Shown here piece after piece: positions 23,259 through 31,716 of a stretch of 37,986 nucleotides of DNA (positions within the stretch are counted from its first letter, which is position 1; every line of letters begins with the position of its first letter). The DNA lies in assembly GCA_910578645.1 (NCBI GenBank), contig CAJTQI010000016.1, forward strand, positions 1-37,986. Direction: 5' to 3'. A program made the translations under genes and the position numbers. The DNA comes from an uncultured Lachnospiraceae bacterium (GTDB taxonomy: Bacteria > Bacillota > Clostridia > Lachnospirales > Lachnospiraceae). Under the pieces are notes generated by a model. The model saw nothing but the letters and a program-made list of their open reading frames with translations, did no database searches and was not told the DNA's origin.

Positions 23259-23441
23259 GAGGGGACTATAAATACATGTAAGCATGGGTGTTATTCCTTA
23301 CATGATACCGCCGAATATTTACATGTCATAGAAGAATTTCCGTTTGAGGCTCTACAGTGCTATAGAGAAAAATACGGAGTATGCACATCCATTGATAGTT
23401 ATCTTATCTATTCCGAACCGTCTTTGGATTGGTCTTCTTGA
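23259..23441 (+). pseudogene. Remnant of an ImmA/IrrE-like gene
   Basis: Directly after the repressor a frame without start codon encodes HGCYSLHDTAEYL, EEFPFEALQCYREKYG and SYLIYSEPSLDW. This resembles the C-terminal end of proteins found next to phage repressors (ImmA/IrrE type), with the metalloprotease core missing. It suggests decay of the lysogeny module. Similarity is by eye. Confidence 0.4.
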
Positions 23442-23581
23442 CAAGTTTCCGTTTTATATTTCTTTTGTCAGCAATCTTTTGAAACACGTCTACCACATAC
23501 ATATATTGCGCCTTAAATGGTAGAAAAGACAATTCGATATTGGATTGTATTTGCTTTATCGCTCTGTTCAGTTTCTCGCAA

Positions 23582-23661
23582 CTACATTCCGACTACTTCG
23601 ATAATATACCTGTCCGGGCTATAAAATCGAACCACACGCTGTCCCCACGAATGTTCCTGTC
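23582..23661 (-). pseudogene. C-terminal fragment of a glyoxalase/VOC-type gene
   Basis: The frame directly after the UDG-like stop codon reads RQEHSWGQRVVRFYSPDRY then IIEVVGM and stop, like the end of glyoxalase/bleomycin-resistance proteins (VRFYDPDGHIIEV). No start or body remains. From 23403 to 23581 another minus-strand open stretch (LNRAIKQIQSNIELSF) is unidentified. The 23235-23662 interval thus holds only gene debris. Confidence 0.45.
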
Positions 23662-23662
23662 T

Positions 23663-24256
23663 TTACCTGATTATTTCTAGCATAGTGGCAATGTCCTCGG
23701 TTGCCATTGTTACTTTTGATTTTTCAATTAGAATGTTTCCCCCTGTCATTATATAGGACGGCATTACTCTAATTCCCTCATAATAGATTTCGTTACTCCG
23801 TAATTTATAGGTGGAAACGGCTGGAATCGCATTTTTCTTTGTGGCCTTTTTCGTAATCATGTTAAAGGCTTTCTTTGCGACATCTCCCATAAGCATAATC
23901 ACCTTTTTATTGGGAAATAAGGCAAGTTCTGCCTCTAAATAGGGCAAACTATTCTCAATACTGCTTTTGTCAATGGTATATTCTGTCTTTGGAGTTTTTA
24001 CGGCATTTGTGATATAGATACCCTTTTGTAATATGTCTTGTATAGAATTAACATCCGTTCCCGCTCCTCGCAAAAGAGGAATCGTTGTTTTCAGATAATC
24101 TGCTTCGGGGATTCCATAAAAATCCTGTAAAGGGTCAGAGGGAACAACTTCATTTATCATAATTGCCTTAATCGTAAGTGGGTCAATTTCAATATTGTTT
24201 AAATATATACCGTTTGCTATACCTACTTTCGTTTCAAGTTCTTTTTTTATATTCAT
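23663..24256 (-). CDS. Uracil-DNA glycosylase-superfamily protein
   Basis: A 197-residue protein with IMINEVVPSDPLQDFYGIPEA, YITNAVKTPK, VIMLMGDVAKKAF and VMPSYIMTGGN, in the order of the UDG superfamily (family 4-like). MPSY replaces the usual HPS motif, so glycosylase activity may be altered. Such proteins remove uracil from DNA or have other nucleic-acid roles. AGGAGC precedes the ATG. It lies at the edge of the tail cluster, inside its flanking repeats, and its stop codon is followed in frame by a VOC gene fragment, which indicates a past deletion junction. Confidence 0.7.
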   Translation of the reverse strand: MNIKKELETKVGIANGIYLNNIEIDPLTIKAIMINEVVPSDPLQDFYGIPEADYLKTTIPLLRGAGTDVNSIQDILQKGIYITNAVKTPKTEYTIDKSSIENSLPYLEAELALFPNKKVIMLMGDVAKKAFNMITKKATKKNAIPAVSTYKLRSNEIYYEGIRVMPSYIMTGGNILIEKSKVTMATEDIATMLEIIR

Positions 24257-24398
24257 ATCTTCGCTCCTCTTTGTGATGTTCTATCACTGCTTTATGTTTT
24301 GTAATAACCGTATCGTCCAACCGCATGACCTTTTTAATTTGTTCCGTACCAACGCCTTCATGTCAAAAGCTGTTTGTCCTGCCTTGCTCACGCCCAGT

Positions 24399-24478
24399 GT
24401 TCCGGGTAAAACCATAGATTCATGCCTCATACGCATAATTCGATTATACAGGAAAATTGCAAAAACACAATTCTCAAA
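24399..24478. repeat. Right copy of the degenerate direct repeat flanking the tail cluster
   Basis: TGTTCCGGGTAAAA, 31 variable nt, then ATTATACAGGA and an A-rich tail, parallel to the copy at 14086. On the minus strand it carries TATAAT and a short frame VLPGTLGVSKAGQT. Between 24257 and 24398 two short minus-strand frames look like a decayed small gene. From 24479 to 24629 I see nothing further. Confidence 0.5.
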
Positions 24479-24629
24479 ACATGCACTTCTCGCAAGATTC
24501 CGTGAAGAGTATTTTTTCGTGTAAACTTGGGTAGTTCATCTATGAGTGTTACCTTGAAAAAAGAATGGACATCCCCAAAATAAGATATGACAAATATATG
24601 ACTAATTAATACTCGAAAAGATGTACGAC

Positions 24630-24659
24630 AAAAATGACGGCATCACTCACGATACCGCC
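24630..24659 (-). terminator. Terminator of the tRNA-Leu transcript
   Basis: GGCGGTATC pairs with GATGCCGTC (with G-U pairs) across a 6-nt loop, followed by ATTTTTG on the minus strand, about 80 nt past the tRNA. Confidence 0.65.
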
Positions 24660-24740
24660 ACTTTTCTTTTCGTACCATAGATACATTAAAAATCCGAAGC
24701 TTTTCCCGGCTGAAACCGGGCTCGAATTATCATTATCTAC

Positions 24741-24820
<80 letters not shown>

Positions 24821-25100
24821 CTATCATATATCAGACCCTGCCATATCCACTTCTCAGATATGGCAGGTAAATCATACAGTACTTCCCAAACTCCATCTCA
24901 GGCTAATCTTTGAAGTCACTATTATACGTTTATGCACCTCTTTATAGAACCGGGCACATTCTTCTCCGTGACTCTTATTATATCATATACATTTTACAAA
25001 GTCACTACATATTTTTTCACAAAATGATGTCCAATGTTTTACGGGTTACTGTTTACCGTTTATCCAATATATTCATCTGTCTTTATGTGAACAGTAAACT

Positions 25101-26468
25101 TTATACCCCCTCTTCTCCGATGTGCTGTATCACATCTTTATTAATACGTATCAGGAAAAGCACGGTTATAAGCATGGACACTAACTCTGCAATAGGAAAC
25201 GACCACCATACATAATTGACATTTCCCGACAACGACAACAAATATGCCGCCGGCAGAAGTACCACAAGCTGCCTTGCTATAGACACTATCATACTGTAAC
25301 CTGCCCGTCCCAATGCCTGAAAAGCCGTGCCGCATATAATACCAAACCCTGCCAGCAAGTATCCATAACTGATAGTCCGAAGCGCCGAAACACCGATGGT
25401 AAGCATAGAATCCGAAGCATCAAACAGCTTCAACAACATACCCGGAGCCGTCTGGAAAATGACCAAACCGACAAACATGATTGCAACCGCATACTTGATG
25501 CCACATTTCAATGCCTCAATAAAACGGTCTTTCCTGCCTGCACCGTAATTGTACGCCAAAATTGACACCAAACCGTTGTTCATACCGAACACAGGCATGA
25601 AAATAAAACTTTGCAATTTGAAATATACACCGAAAACCGCTGTGGCCGTGGCGGTAAACGAAATCAAAATCAAATTCATGCCGTATGTCATGACTGAACC
25701 GATAGCCTGCATAACCATGGACGGCACGCCAATCTTATAAATCTGCTTCACAATCCTGCCATCGAGACGTAAAGATTCCAATTTCACTTGTACTTCATCA
25801 TTCTTTGCCTTATTAATCAGAAATGCCAACGTACCCGACACAATCTGACCAATAACTGTCGCCACCGCTGCACCGCGCACTCCCATCTTAGGGAGCCCGC
25901 AAAGTCCGAAAATAAAAATAGGGTCCAGGATAATATTGACAATCGCACCGATTCCTTGCGTAAACATCGTATAAATTGTCTTCCCTGTCGCCTGTAAGAG
26001 CCTGTCAAACGTAAAATGTATAAACATTCCAAAAGAGAAGCAGCATACCACGGACAAATATTCATATCCGTACTGCACAATCTGTGCATCATCTGTCTGG
26101 CTTAAGTAAAATCCTCTCGTAGCGAACAGTCCAATCAGCAAAAAGAGCACATAACTGACAGCCATGATTGTCACACCGTTTCCTGCCGTCCTGTTTACTT
26201 CCTCTTGTTTCTTTCCTCCTAAAGCCCGGGATAAAACCGCATTAATTCCCACACTTGTTCCCACTGCCACAGAAATCATCAGTGACTGAATGGGAAACGC
26301 AAGCGATACTGCGGTTAACGCATTCTCATTGATGCGCGATACAAAAATACTGTCCACTATATTATAAAGAGCCTGAACCAACATAGATACCATCATAGGA
26401 AGCGACATTGTAATCAGTAATCTGTTGACAGGCATGACGCCCATTTTATTCTCTTTTGTTTGTTCCAT
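25101..26468 (-). CDS. MATE-family efflux transporter
   Basis: A 455-residue membrane protein with about twelve helices. MPVNRLLITMSLPMMVSMLV, NIVDSIFVSRI, GTSVGINAVLSRALG and NIILDPIFIFGL are characteristic MATE signatures. It is expected to export cationic compounds by Na+ or H+ antiport. The start at 26468 (MEQTKENK) is chosen because GGAGG lies nine bases upstream; an ATG three codons earlier would abut that GGAGG. It is clearly distinct from the MATE protein at 5081. It stands alone between tRNA genes; 26469-26755 holds only its upstream region. Confidence 0.9.
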   Translation of the reverse strand: MEQTKENKMGVMPVNRLLITMSLPMMVSMLVQALYNIVDSIFVSRINENALTAVSLAFPIQSLMISVAVGTSVGINAVLSRALGGKKQEEVNRTAGNGVTIMAVSYVLFLLIGLFATRGFYLSQTDDAQIVQYGYEYLSVVCCFSFGMFIHFTFDRLLQATGKTIYTMFTQGIGAIVNIILDPIFIFGLCGLPKMGVRGAAVATVIGQIVSGTLAFLINKAKNDEVQVKLESLRLDGRIVKQIYKIGVPSMVMQAIGSVMTYGMNLILISFTATATAVFGVYFKLQSFIFMPVFGMNNGLVSILAYNYGAGRKDRFIEALKCGIKYAVAIMFVGLVIFQTAPGMLLKLFDASDSMLTIGVSALRTISYGYLLAGFGIICGTAFQALGRAGYSMIVSIARQLVVLLPAAYLLSLSGNVNYVWWSFPIAELVSMLITVLFLIRINKDVIQHIGEEGV

Positions 26469-26755
26469 CCTACGCATCCTCCATACTTATCTGTCCGCCT
26501 ACAGCGCCATATCCTTATGCCATTCCCACAGCAAATATCCATTTGCCTTCATAAGAACCCTGTCCCACAAAATGATTTTTATAAGGAAAATTTTCTTAAT
26601 GAAATAAAAAAAACTCCTATCTTTTCCAGAATTAGAGTTTGTTATAGATTCTTTTAGAAAATTACTGAAGATACCTTACGAACCGCCCTGGCAACCCACT
26701 TCAAACAATCAACTAGCGGCTAAATACTAATATATTTTTCATGGTTTCTTCTAAA

Positions 26756-26828
26756 TGAACCACTGGGGATTCGAACCCCAGACAACTTGATTAAAAGTCA
26801 AGTGCTCTACCACCTGAGCTAGTGGTCC
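26756..26828 (-). tRNA. tRNA-Lys (anticodon TTT)
   Basis: Cloverleaf with acceptor GGACCAC/GTGGTTC, anticodon loop CTTTTAA, T-arm GGTTCGAATCC. Confidence 0.95.
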
Positions 26829-26833
26829 ATAAA

Positions 26834-26905
26834 CTGGGCTAGCTGGATTTGAACCAGCGAATGCAGGAGTCAAAGTCCTGTGCCTTACCGCTTGGCGATA
26901 GCCCA
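26834..26905 (-). tRNA. tRNA-Gln (anticodon TTG)
   Basis: Acceptor TGGGCTA/TAGCCCA, anticodon loop CTTTGAC in stem CAGGA/TCCTG, T-arm GGTTCAAATCC. Five bases from tRNA-Lys. Confidence 0.95.
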
Positions 26906-26996
26906 TTATATTCACGAGCGATGAACCAGAGGCAAACTTGCGACAAGGTATCTGACAAATAGCACAAAGCTACATCCCTGCACCCTCCCGTGCAAA

Positions 26997-27071
26997 GGTG
27001 GATAGAGGGACTCGAACCCTCGGCCTCCAGAGCCACAATCTGGCGCGCTAGCCGACTGCGCCATACCCACC
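26997..27071 (-). tRNA. tRNA-His (anticodon GTG)
   Basis: Acceptor GTGGGTA/TATCCAC with the extra G(-1) encoded, anticodon loop TTGTGGC in stem CCAGA/TCTGG. Confidence 0.95.
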
Positions 27072-27078
27072 ATATCAA

Positions 27079-27152
<74 letters not shown>

Positions 27153-27208
27153 GTATTGCCGCATATCACATGACAACTCGAAAGCTGTACTTGTTTAGCA
27201 CGGATTAT

Positions 27209-27238
27209 ACTTTACCATATGATTGCCATACTTGTCAA
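27209..27238 (-). promoter_or_regulatory. Promoter of the Arg-His-Gln-Lys tRNA operon
   Basis: TTGACA, 18 nt, TAAAGT on the minus strand, about 60 nt upstream of tRNA-Arg. Confidence 0.6.
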
Positions 27239-27329
27239 TCATAATTTGTAAATCAATGGAAAATAAATAAAAAAATTATTATGTCCAAAGTATATTATAC
27301 CCTACTAATGCACGAAACAACAAATCATG

Positions 27330-28220
27330 TTACCGCTCCATTCCGTTAGTAAGCCGAATGTTGTCTGCGATAAGCTGCACGTCTTCCTGCGTGAGTTCGG
27401 TTTTGACTTCAGGCTGTAAGACCACCGTGAAATTACCAACCGTGAAATAATAGGAATAGAATCCATGTATCACTTCTTCAGGAGTATCGAGTTTCTCACC
27501 ATTCTCATCTTCCTCTTCCTCTTCTAACAGCATTATCTCTCTGTAATCGCTAATAACATCCTGCTCTCCATCTATAGTCTGAATAGTGAATGCCCTGTTG
27601 TATGTGTTAGGCTGACCATCTTCAAACTCATATCCAATCTGGTATTCAGAACTGTTGTACACATCTTTACCACTTGATATATTAAATGACAGCGTCGCTC
27701 CAGTTTCTAAGTCTACCGATGAGTACATACTCGAAGCGTCAGTCCGTGACGTCAATGTCAACTCTCCAAAGAATCTGCAAGGTGTAATCTTCGGGTAAGC
27801 CCACCGTCCTGAATACTCATAGTAAAAGCTTTCCCCGGAGGAAATATCCGATTTTAAATTACCATCCTCGTCAATATACTGGTCAATGTCGTAGCTGGAT
27901 ATGCTGTGCACTCCATAATCATCACTCTTATCTTCTCTGAGTACGGCTTCATCAATGATAGGAAATTCCTGTCCATTGACGGAACCGTCTGCCCCAATCT
28001 CAATTTCCTCAAAGGATTTCTCGTTCTCAGGCGATTCCCCCTCAGTCTGCTCAGACTCCACGGCCTCCTCATCTACTGTAGAAGCCTCGGTATCGGCTTC
28101 CGCGTTTTCTTCCGTCACCATTGGTTCCTTGACTTCTGCCGTGTCCCCATTCCCACCGCAAGCCGTCATTGCCACAGCAACGCATAGTAGCAGAATTGTC
28201 ATTAGTGCTTTTTTCTTCAT
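27330..28220 (-). CDS. Hypothetical lipoprotein
   Basis: A 296-residue secreted lipoprotein. Signal peptide MKKKALMTILLLCVAVAMTAC gives a lipobox Cys at 21. A long acidic, low-complexity linker of Glu, Ala, Ser and Thr (about 25-70) is followed by a globular beta-rich domain (YDIDQYIDEDGNL, YYEYSGRWAYPKITPCRFFG). The start at 28220 follows GAGGAG. I recognise no family. It is likely anchored on the outer face of the membrane. No operon partner. Confidence 0.65.
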   Translation of the reverse strand: MKKKALMTILLLCVAVAMTACGGNGDTAEVKEPMVTEENAEADTEASTVDEEAVESEQTEGESPENEKSFEEIEIGADGSVNGQEFPIIDEAVLREDKSDDYGVHSISSYDIDQYIDEDGNLKSDISSGESFYYEYSGRWAYPKITPCRFFGELTLTSRTDASSMYSSVDLETGATLSFNISSGKDVYNSSEYQIGYEFEDGQPNTYNRAFTIQTIDGEQDVISDYREIMLLEEEEEDENGEKLDTPEEVIHGFYSYYFTVGNFTVVLQPEVKTELTQEDVQLIADNIRLTNGMER

Positions 28221-28496
28221 CTTTCTTCTCCTCATATATAATATTTATCGCATCATAGTATAGCCCATTTTGTTCTAAAAATGCAATAGTCCAAATGGTA
28301 TAAGCCGACATAAACATCATAATTTTGTGGCTTGTTATAATAATAGGTTAAAATACTGTTTGACGTTTGACCACAACGGAAACTATACTTTATGAAGAGA
28401 AAGACTGAAAATTAAAATGTTCAATCGTGAGATTTGTGTCTGCGCGTTGCTTGCCACAAACTCGATACCAAAAACAGCTCAGAAATGGAGTAAAAA

Positions 28497-29174
28497 ATGA
28501 AAACAAAGGAGTATAAGCTTATTGAAAGATACATGCTTGACTGCATGTCGGATAGCGCTCATGATAAAGACCACATTTACAGGGTGCTATATACAGCATT
28601 AAACATCGCCGAATATGAAAAGGATGTTGACCATAACGTTCTAATAGCGGCGTGTCTTTTACATGATATAGGGCGTCAAGAGCAATTTGACAATCCTCAA
28701 TTATGTCATGCAACCGTTGGCGCAATTAAGGCCCATGATTTTTTGATGAAAAACGGCTTTGACATTGATTTTGCAAACAAAGTAGCTTCATGTATACGTG
28801 CACATCGCTTTAGAAGTGAAAATCCTCCCATACAGATTGAAGAAAAAATCTTGTTTGATTCTGATAAAATTGATGCAACCGGAACGATAGGAATTGCGCG
28901 GACAATTTTTTATAAAGGTCAAGTTAATGAGCCATTGTATTCTTTAAATGAAAATGGATATGTAACAGACGGGACGGATGATTTGACGCCTTCTTTTTTT
29001 CAAGAATATAAATTCAAACTGGAAGGACTGTACACTAAATTCTATACAAAAAGAGGAGCAGAAATTGCAATGCAACGTCAATACTCAGCAAAAGCTTTTT
29101 ATGAAAGTATGCTGAAAGAAACACGGGAAACATACCAATTAGGTAAAGCATTGGTTAATAATTGGATAGACTGA
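28497..29174 (+). CDS. HD-domain phosphohydrolase
   Basis: A 225-residue cytoplasmic protein with the metal-binding HD pattern: His in AHDKDHIYRVL, the HD pair in ACLLHDIGRQ, a later His in CIRAHRF and Asp in FDSDKIDATG. It resembles the uncharacterised bacterial HD hydrolases of the YpgQ/YedJ type, which act on nucleotides or other phosphoesters. Start with weak upstream pairing. It is convergent with the tRNA-Gly transcript and stands alone. It is still GATC-free, unlike the prophage to its right. Confidence 0.8.
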   Translation: MKTKEYKLIERYMLDCMSDSAHDKDHIYRVLYTALNIAEYEKDVDHNVLIAACLLHDIGRQEQFDNPQLCHATVGAIKAHDFLMKNGFDIDFANKVASCIRAHRFRSENPPIQIEEKILFDSDKIDATGTIGIARTIFYKGQVNEPLYSLNENGYVTDGTDDLTPSFFQEYKFKLEGLYTKFYTKRGAEIAMQRQYSAKAFYESMLKETRETYQLGKALVNNWID

Positions 29175-29224
29175 ACTGTTCGCCAAAACATCGTTTAAAT
29201 GAAGATTTTTGTCTATTAAACCAA

Positions 29225-29263
29225 TAAAAAATCGGGAAATCCCGTAAAGCGGCGGTTTCCCGA
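29225..29263 (-). terminator. Terminator of the tRNA-Pro/tRNA-Gly operon
   Basis: ATCGGGAAA and TTTCCCGAT form a 9-bp stem, followed on the minus strand by TTTTTTATT. Confidence 0.8.
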
Positions 29264-29274
29264 TAAAAATAAAG

Positions 29275-29345
29275 AGCGGGTGATGGGAATCGAACCCACG
29301 TATCCAGCTTGGAAGGCTGGTGTTCTACCATTGAACTACACCCGC
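29275..29345 (-). tRNA. tRNA-Gly (anticodon TCC)
   Basis: Acceptor GCGGGTG/CACCCGC, anticodon loop CTTCCAA in stem CCAGC/GCTGG, T-arm GGTTCGATTCC. Confidence 0.95.
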
Positions 29346-29400
29346 ATATATCATATATGTAATTAACTGTTGCCACAATGCATCTTGTGTGCTAACTGCG

Positions 29401-29475
29401 TCGGGGTGACAGGATTCGAACCTGCGACCTCCTGGTCCCAAACCAGGCGCTCTAGCCAAGCTGAGCCACACCCCG
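29401..29475 (-). tRNA. tRNA-Pro (anticodon TGG)
   Basis: Acceptor CGGGGTG/CACCCCG, anticodon loop TTTGGGA in stem CCTGG/CCAGG, T-arm GGTTCGAATCC. Confidence 0.95.
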
Positions 29476-29516
29476 AAAAAAGCACCTGTGAGCGTTCCAT
29501 TCACAACGCAAGATAA

Positions 29517-29545
29517 ATTATAAAATATATCTATCGGTTTGTCAA
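29517..29545 (-). promoter_or_regulatory. Consensus promoter of the tRNA-Pro/tRNA-Gly operon
   Basis: Perfect TTGACA and TATAAT with a 17-nt spacer on the minus strand, 42 nt upstream of tRNA-Pro. It is the last host element before the prophage. Confidence 0.85.
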
Positions 29546-29623
29546 CCACTTTTTATAATTATTTTTTAATTTGAAAATGTCAACATTAAATGCGAAAGAT
29601 TTTTCGATTTTTTCCGGTTCTCC

Positions 29624-29662
29624 ATATTGCACAAAAGAAAGAGCTGTTTTCTTGTGCAATAT
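29624..29662. repeat. Inverted repeat at the prophage edge
   Basis: ATATTGCACAA (29624-29634) and TTGTGCAATAT (29652-29662) are perfect arms around a 17-nt loop, just outside the transposase stop. No T-tract follows on the minus strand, so it is not a standard terminator. It may be an element end or transposase site. Confidence 0.5.
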
Positions 29663-29676
29663 TCACATATTTGTTA

Positions 29677-30714
29677 TTATATCGCCGCCAGTTCCTTTTC
29701 AAACAGTTCCTTGCTGCTGCAATAGCCCAGCGTCCGGCGGGGATATTCGTTGATCCAGCCTTCGATCTGCTCGATCTCTTCGTCCGTCTTGTCGTCAAAA
29801 TCCGTCCCCTTTGGAATATGCCGCCGGATCATCTTGTTTTGATTTTCATTGCTTCCCCTCTCATAGCTGCTATACGGGTGGCAATAATATATTGTAGTCC
29901 TCTTTCCCTCGCGGCAGCATGATTTTTCCATGCCCTCATAGTCCGCAAATTCCGATCCGTTATCTACTGTTATACTTTTAAATACATTATAGAACATATC
30001 GCCCCACTTCTTTTCTAACCGATCCAGCGCGTTGACGACGCTTTCCGCTTTTTGATCCGGCAGCTTTGCCACTATTTCGTCCCGCGTTTTCCGCTCTGTC
30101 AGCACAAGCAAGCAGGACTTTGTAACGCCCTGCTTCCCCTTTACCGTGTCCATTTCCCAGTGTCCCATTTCTTCCCGTGTGTCTATTTCGTCCGGTCTGT
30201 TCTCTATGCTCTCCCCTTTGCTGGGGCGCGACTGTTTCACTTTCCGATATTTCCGCTTCTGATCCTTTTTAACTGGTAAATCCTTATTTGTCAGCTTTAG
30301 AAATATTCCTTTATCAATATAGGAATAAAAAGTGGTTGTGCATATCATAGTAGAAAAGTTTTCCTGCTGCTGCCGCGCCTTTGCCAGTGCAGCGTCCGGC
30401 GAATACTTTTGTTCTATCACTAAATCTTCAAGAAAATTCGCAAGTTTAACGTCGTTTCCTATTTTCAGCCCCGCGCCCTTTGCTTTCAGATTTTCCCGCG
30501 CTTTCCGGTCTGCTTCGTCTGGGTTGTAGCGTTCTTCCTCTGTCAGATCGCTATTTGTGTGCATATACCTTCCGCGCCCCAGTTCCCTGTATATCGTGCT
30601 TATATGCTTATGTAATATTTCCGCGATCTCTTTGGGCTTGTGCTTTGCCCTTATGAGCGCGTCAAGCCGCAGCCTGTCATTGTATGTCATGTGTTTAAAC
30701 TCTTTTTCTTTCAT
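29677..30714 (-). CDS. IS30-family DDE transposase
   Basis: A 345-residue protein. The N-terminal helix-turn-helix region reads MTYNDRLRLDALIRAKHKP and ISTIYRELGRGRY. The catalytic domain has Asp189 in GHWEMDTVKG, Asp251 in ITVDNGSEF and Glu290 in ERGSNENQNKMIRRHIPKG, so the DDE triad is intact. IS30 enzymes cut and join element ends. No IS30-type terminal inverted repeats flank this gene closely; upstream lies a bidirectional terminator and a prophage XRE gene. It lies at the very end of the prophage next to tRNA genes and shares its GATC richness. It may therefore be the prophage's own recombinase, not an inserted IS. Confidence 0.9.
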   Translation of the reverse strand: MKEKEFKHMTYNDRLRLDALIRAKHKPKEIAEILHKHISTIYRELGRGRYMHTNSDLTEEERYNPDEADRKARENLKAKGAGLKIGNDVKLANFLEDLVIEQKYSPDAALAKARQQQENFSTMICTTTFYSYIDKGIFLKLTNKDLPVKKDQKRKYRKVKQSRPSKGESIENRPDEIDTREEMGHWEMDTVKGKQGVTKSCLLVLTERKTRDEIVAKLPDQKAESVVNALDRLEKKWGDMFYNVFKSITVDNGSEFADYEGMEKSCCREGKRTTIYYCHPYSSYERGSNENQNKMIRRHIPKGTDFDDKTDEEIEQIEGWINEYPRRTLGYCSSKELFEKELAAI

Positions 30715-30730
30715 CTGTGCCGCCTTTCTA

Positions 30731-30766
30731 AAAAACGCCGCAGGCGTTCCCCTCTACGGCGTTTTT
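30731..30766. terminator. Bidirectional terminator upstream of the transposase gene
   Basis: AAAAACGCCG and CGGCGTTTTT flank a 16-nt loop; on the minus strand it ends the XRE transcript before the transposase gene. Confidence 0.75.
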
Positions 30767-31010
30767 ACTCTTTATCTGCAAGCAGCCACACAACATCAAC
30801 ATTCAAAACTTTTGCAAATATCTTCAATTCATAATCGGCGACAAAACGTGTCCCGATCTCCACGCGGCTTATGCTGTCGCGTTCAATCGTTATCCCCGCC
30901 ACTTGCATTTTTGCCGCCAGTTCGCTTTGCGACATTCTTTGAATGACGCGCGCTTCCCGTATGCGTTCCCCGCATATATTCTTTTTGCCCCCATAATCGT
31001 ATATTTTCAC
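30765..31010 (-). CDS. XRE-family transcriptional regulator
   Basis: An 81-residue single-domain helix-turn-helix protein: ERIREARVIQRMSQSELAAKM, ITIERDSISRVEIGTRFVADYEL, KVLNVDVVWLLADKE. GTG start after AGGGAAG. It is divergent from the HIRAN-like gene, and the dyad at 31059-31089 between them overlaps that gene's promoter, so it is the probable operator. Likely a prophage regulator. Confidence 0.85.
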   Translation of the reverse strand: MKIYDYGGKKNICGERIREARVIQRMSQSELAAKMQVAGITIERDSISRVEIGTRFVADYELKIFAKVLNVDVVWLLADKE

Positions 31011-31052
31011 TTTATCGCTTCCCTTTTTTTATGCTAATATTCAGCAATATAC

Positions 31053-31089
31053 TTGACATTAACACATTAAATGCGATAAATTGTGTTAA
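31053..31089 (+). promoter_or_regulatory. Promoter overlapped by an operator dyad
   Basis: TTGACA (31053-31058) with -10 candidates ATAAAT/TAAATT at 17-18 nt. The dyad TTAACACA (31059-31066) and TGTGTTAA (31082-31089) covers the spacer and -10. Binding by the adjacent XRE protein would block the HIRAN-like gene. Confidence 0.6.
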
Positions 31090-31138
31090 AGGTCGGCAGT
31101 TACGGGCTGGCAAATATTTTCAAGGAAGGTACATATTT

Positions 31139-31708
31139 ATGAAAAGAAAATCCGCGTCTATTTTTTGGGGTATCATGTTTTTACTCGGTGGCTTTGTTGG
31201 TCTTGCTCAATATGGTGTCCTCGTCGGTTTTATTTGTTTCGCTGTCGGCGTTTTGCTTATTATCCCCTTTAAAACAAAATCCGATCCGCAGGAAGCCGCC
31301 GCTTCCGCTGCTGAAGGAAAGCCCCAGCGTGATATTTCCGTAAATCCTGCCGCTGATCGTGATACAAAATCTATTTCTTTCCCCGTCGCTGGCGTTACAT
31401 TTTCAAATGAAAGCGGAAAAGTACGATCACGCCAGACGATCCTTCGCCGTATATTGTTTCGTGATCCCCCGTTTGACTGCGATCACGTCGTTACGCTCGA
31501 AAAATACTTTTATGAAGGCGATCCGGCGTATTATGTAAAAGTAAATGATTATATTATAGGGAATGTCCCGAAGGAATTTGTTCCCCATGTTGACACAAAC
31601 GCCGACCGCCCCTATAAAATAGATGATTTTCAAGTATACGGCGGGCAGGACGGGAAAAAGTTTGGGGCTTCCTTAAAAATTGTCTTTCTTGATATAGAAC
31701 AAAATTAA
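31139..31708 (+). CDS. HIRAN-domain-like protein with N-terminal membrane segments
   Basis: A 189-residue protein. Residues 8-45 hold two hydrophobic helices (IFWGIMFLLGGFVGL and VLVGFICFAVGVLLIIPF). Residues about 80-185 contain VAGVTFSNESGKVRSRQTIL, DPPFDCDHVVTLEKY, AYYVKVNDYIIGNVPKEF, the pattern of HIRAN domains that bind DNA ends or stalled forks in helicases. Membrane tethering of such a domain is unusual. Start at 31139 after AAGGAAGG. Prophage context and an XRE-controlled promoter suggest a lysogeny-related or defence function, but this is a guess. Confidence 0.6.
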   Translation: MKRKSASIFWGIMFLLGGFVGLAQYGVLVGFICFAVGVLLIIPFKTKSDPQEAAASAAEGKPQRDISVNPAADRDTKSISFPVAGVTFSNESGKVRSRQTILRRILFRDPPFDCDHVVTLEKYFYEGDPAYYVKVNDYIIGNVPKEFVPHVDTNADRPYKIDDFQVYGGQDGKKFGASLKIVFLDIEQN

Positions 31709-31716
31709 CGGTCAGC

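Noticed and set aside
29677..30714. A simple IS30 insertion in the prophage
   Set aside because: No flanking terminal repeats or target duplication could be found; the gene is better read as part of the prophage end, though an IS with diverged ends is not excluded.
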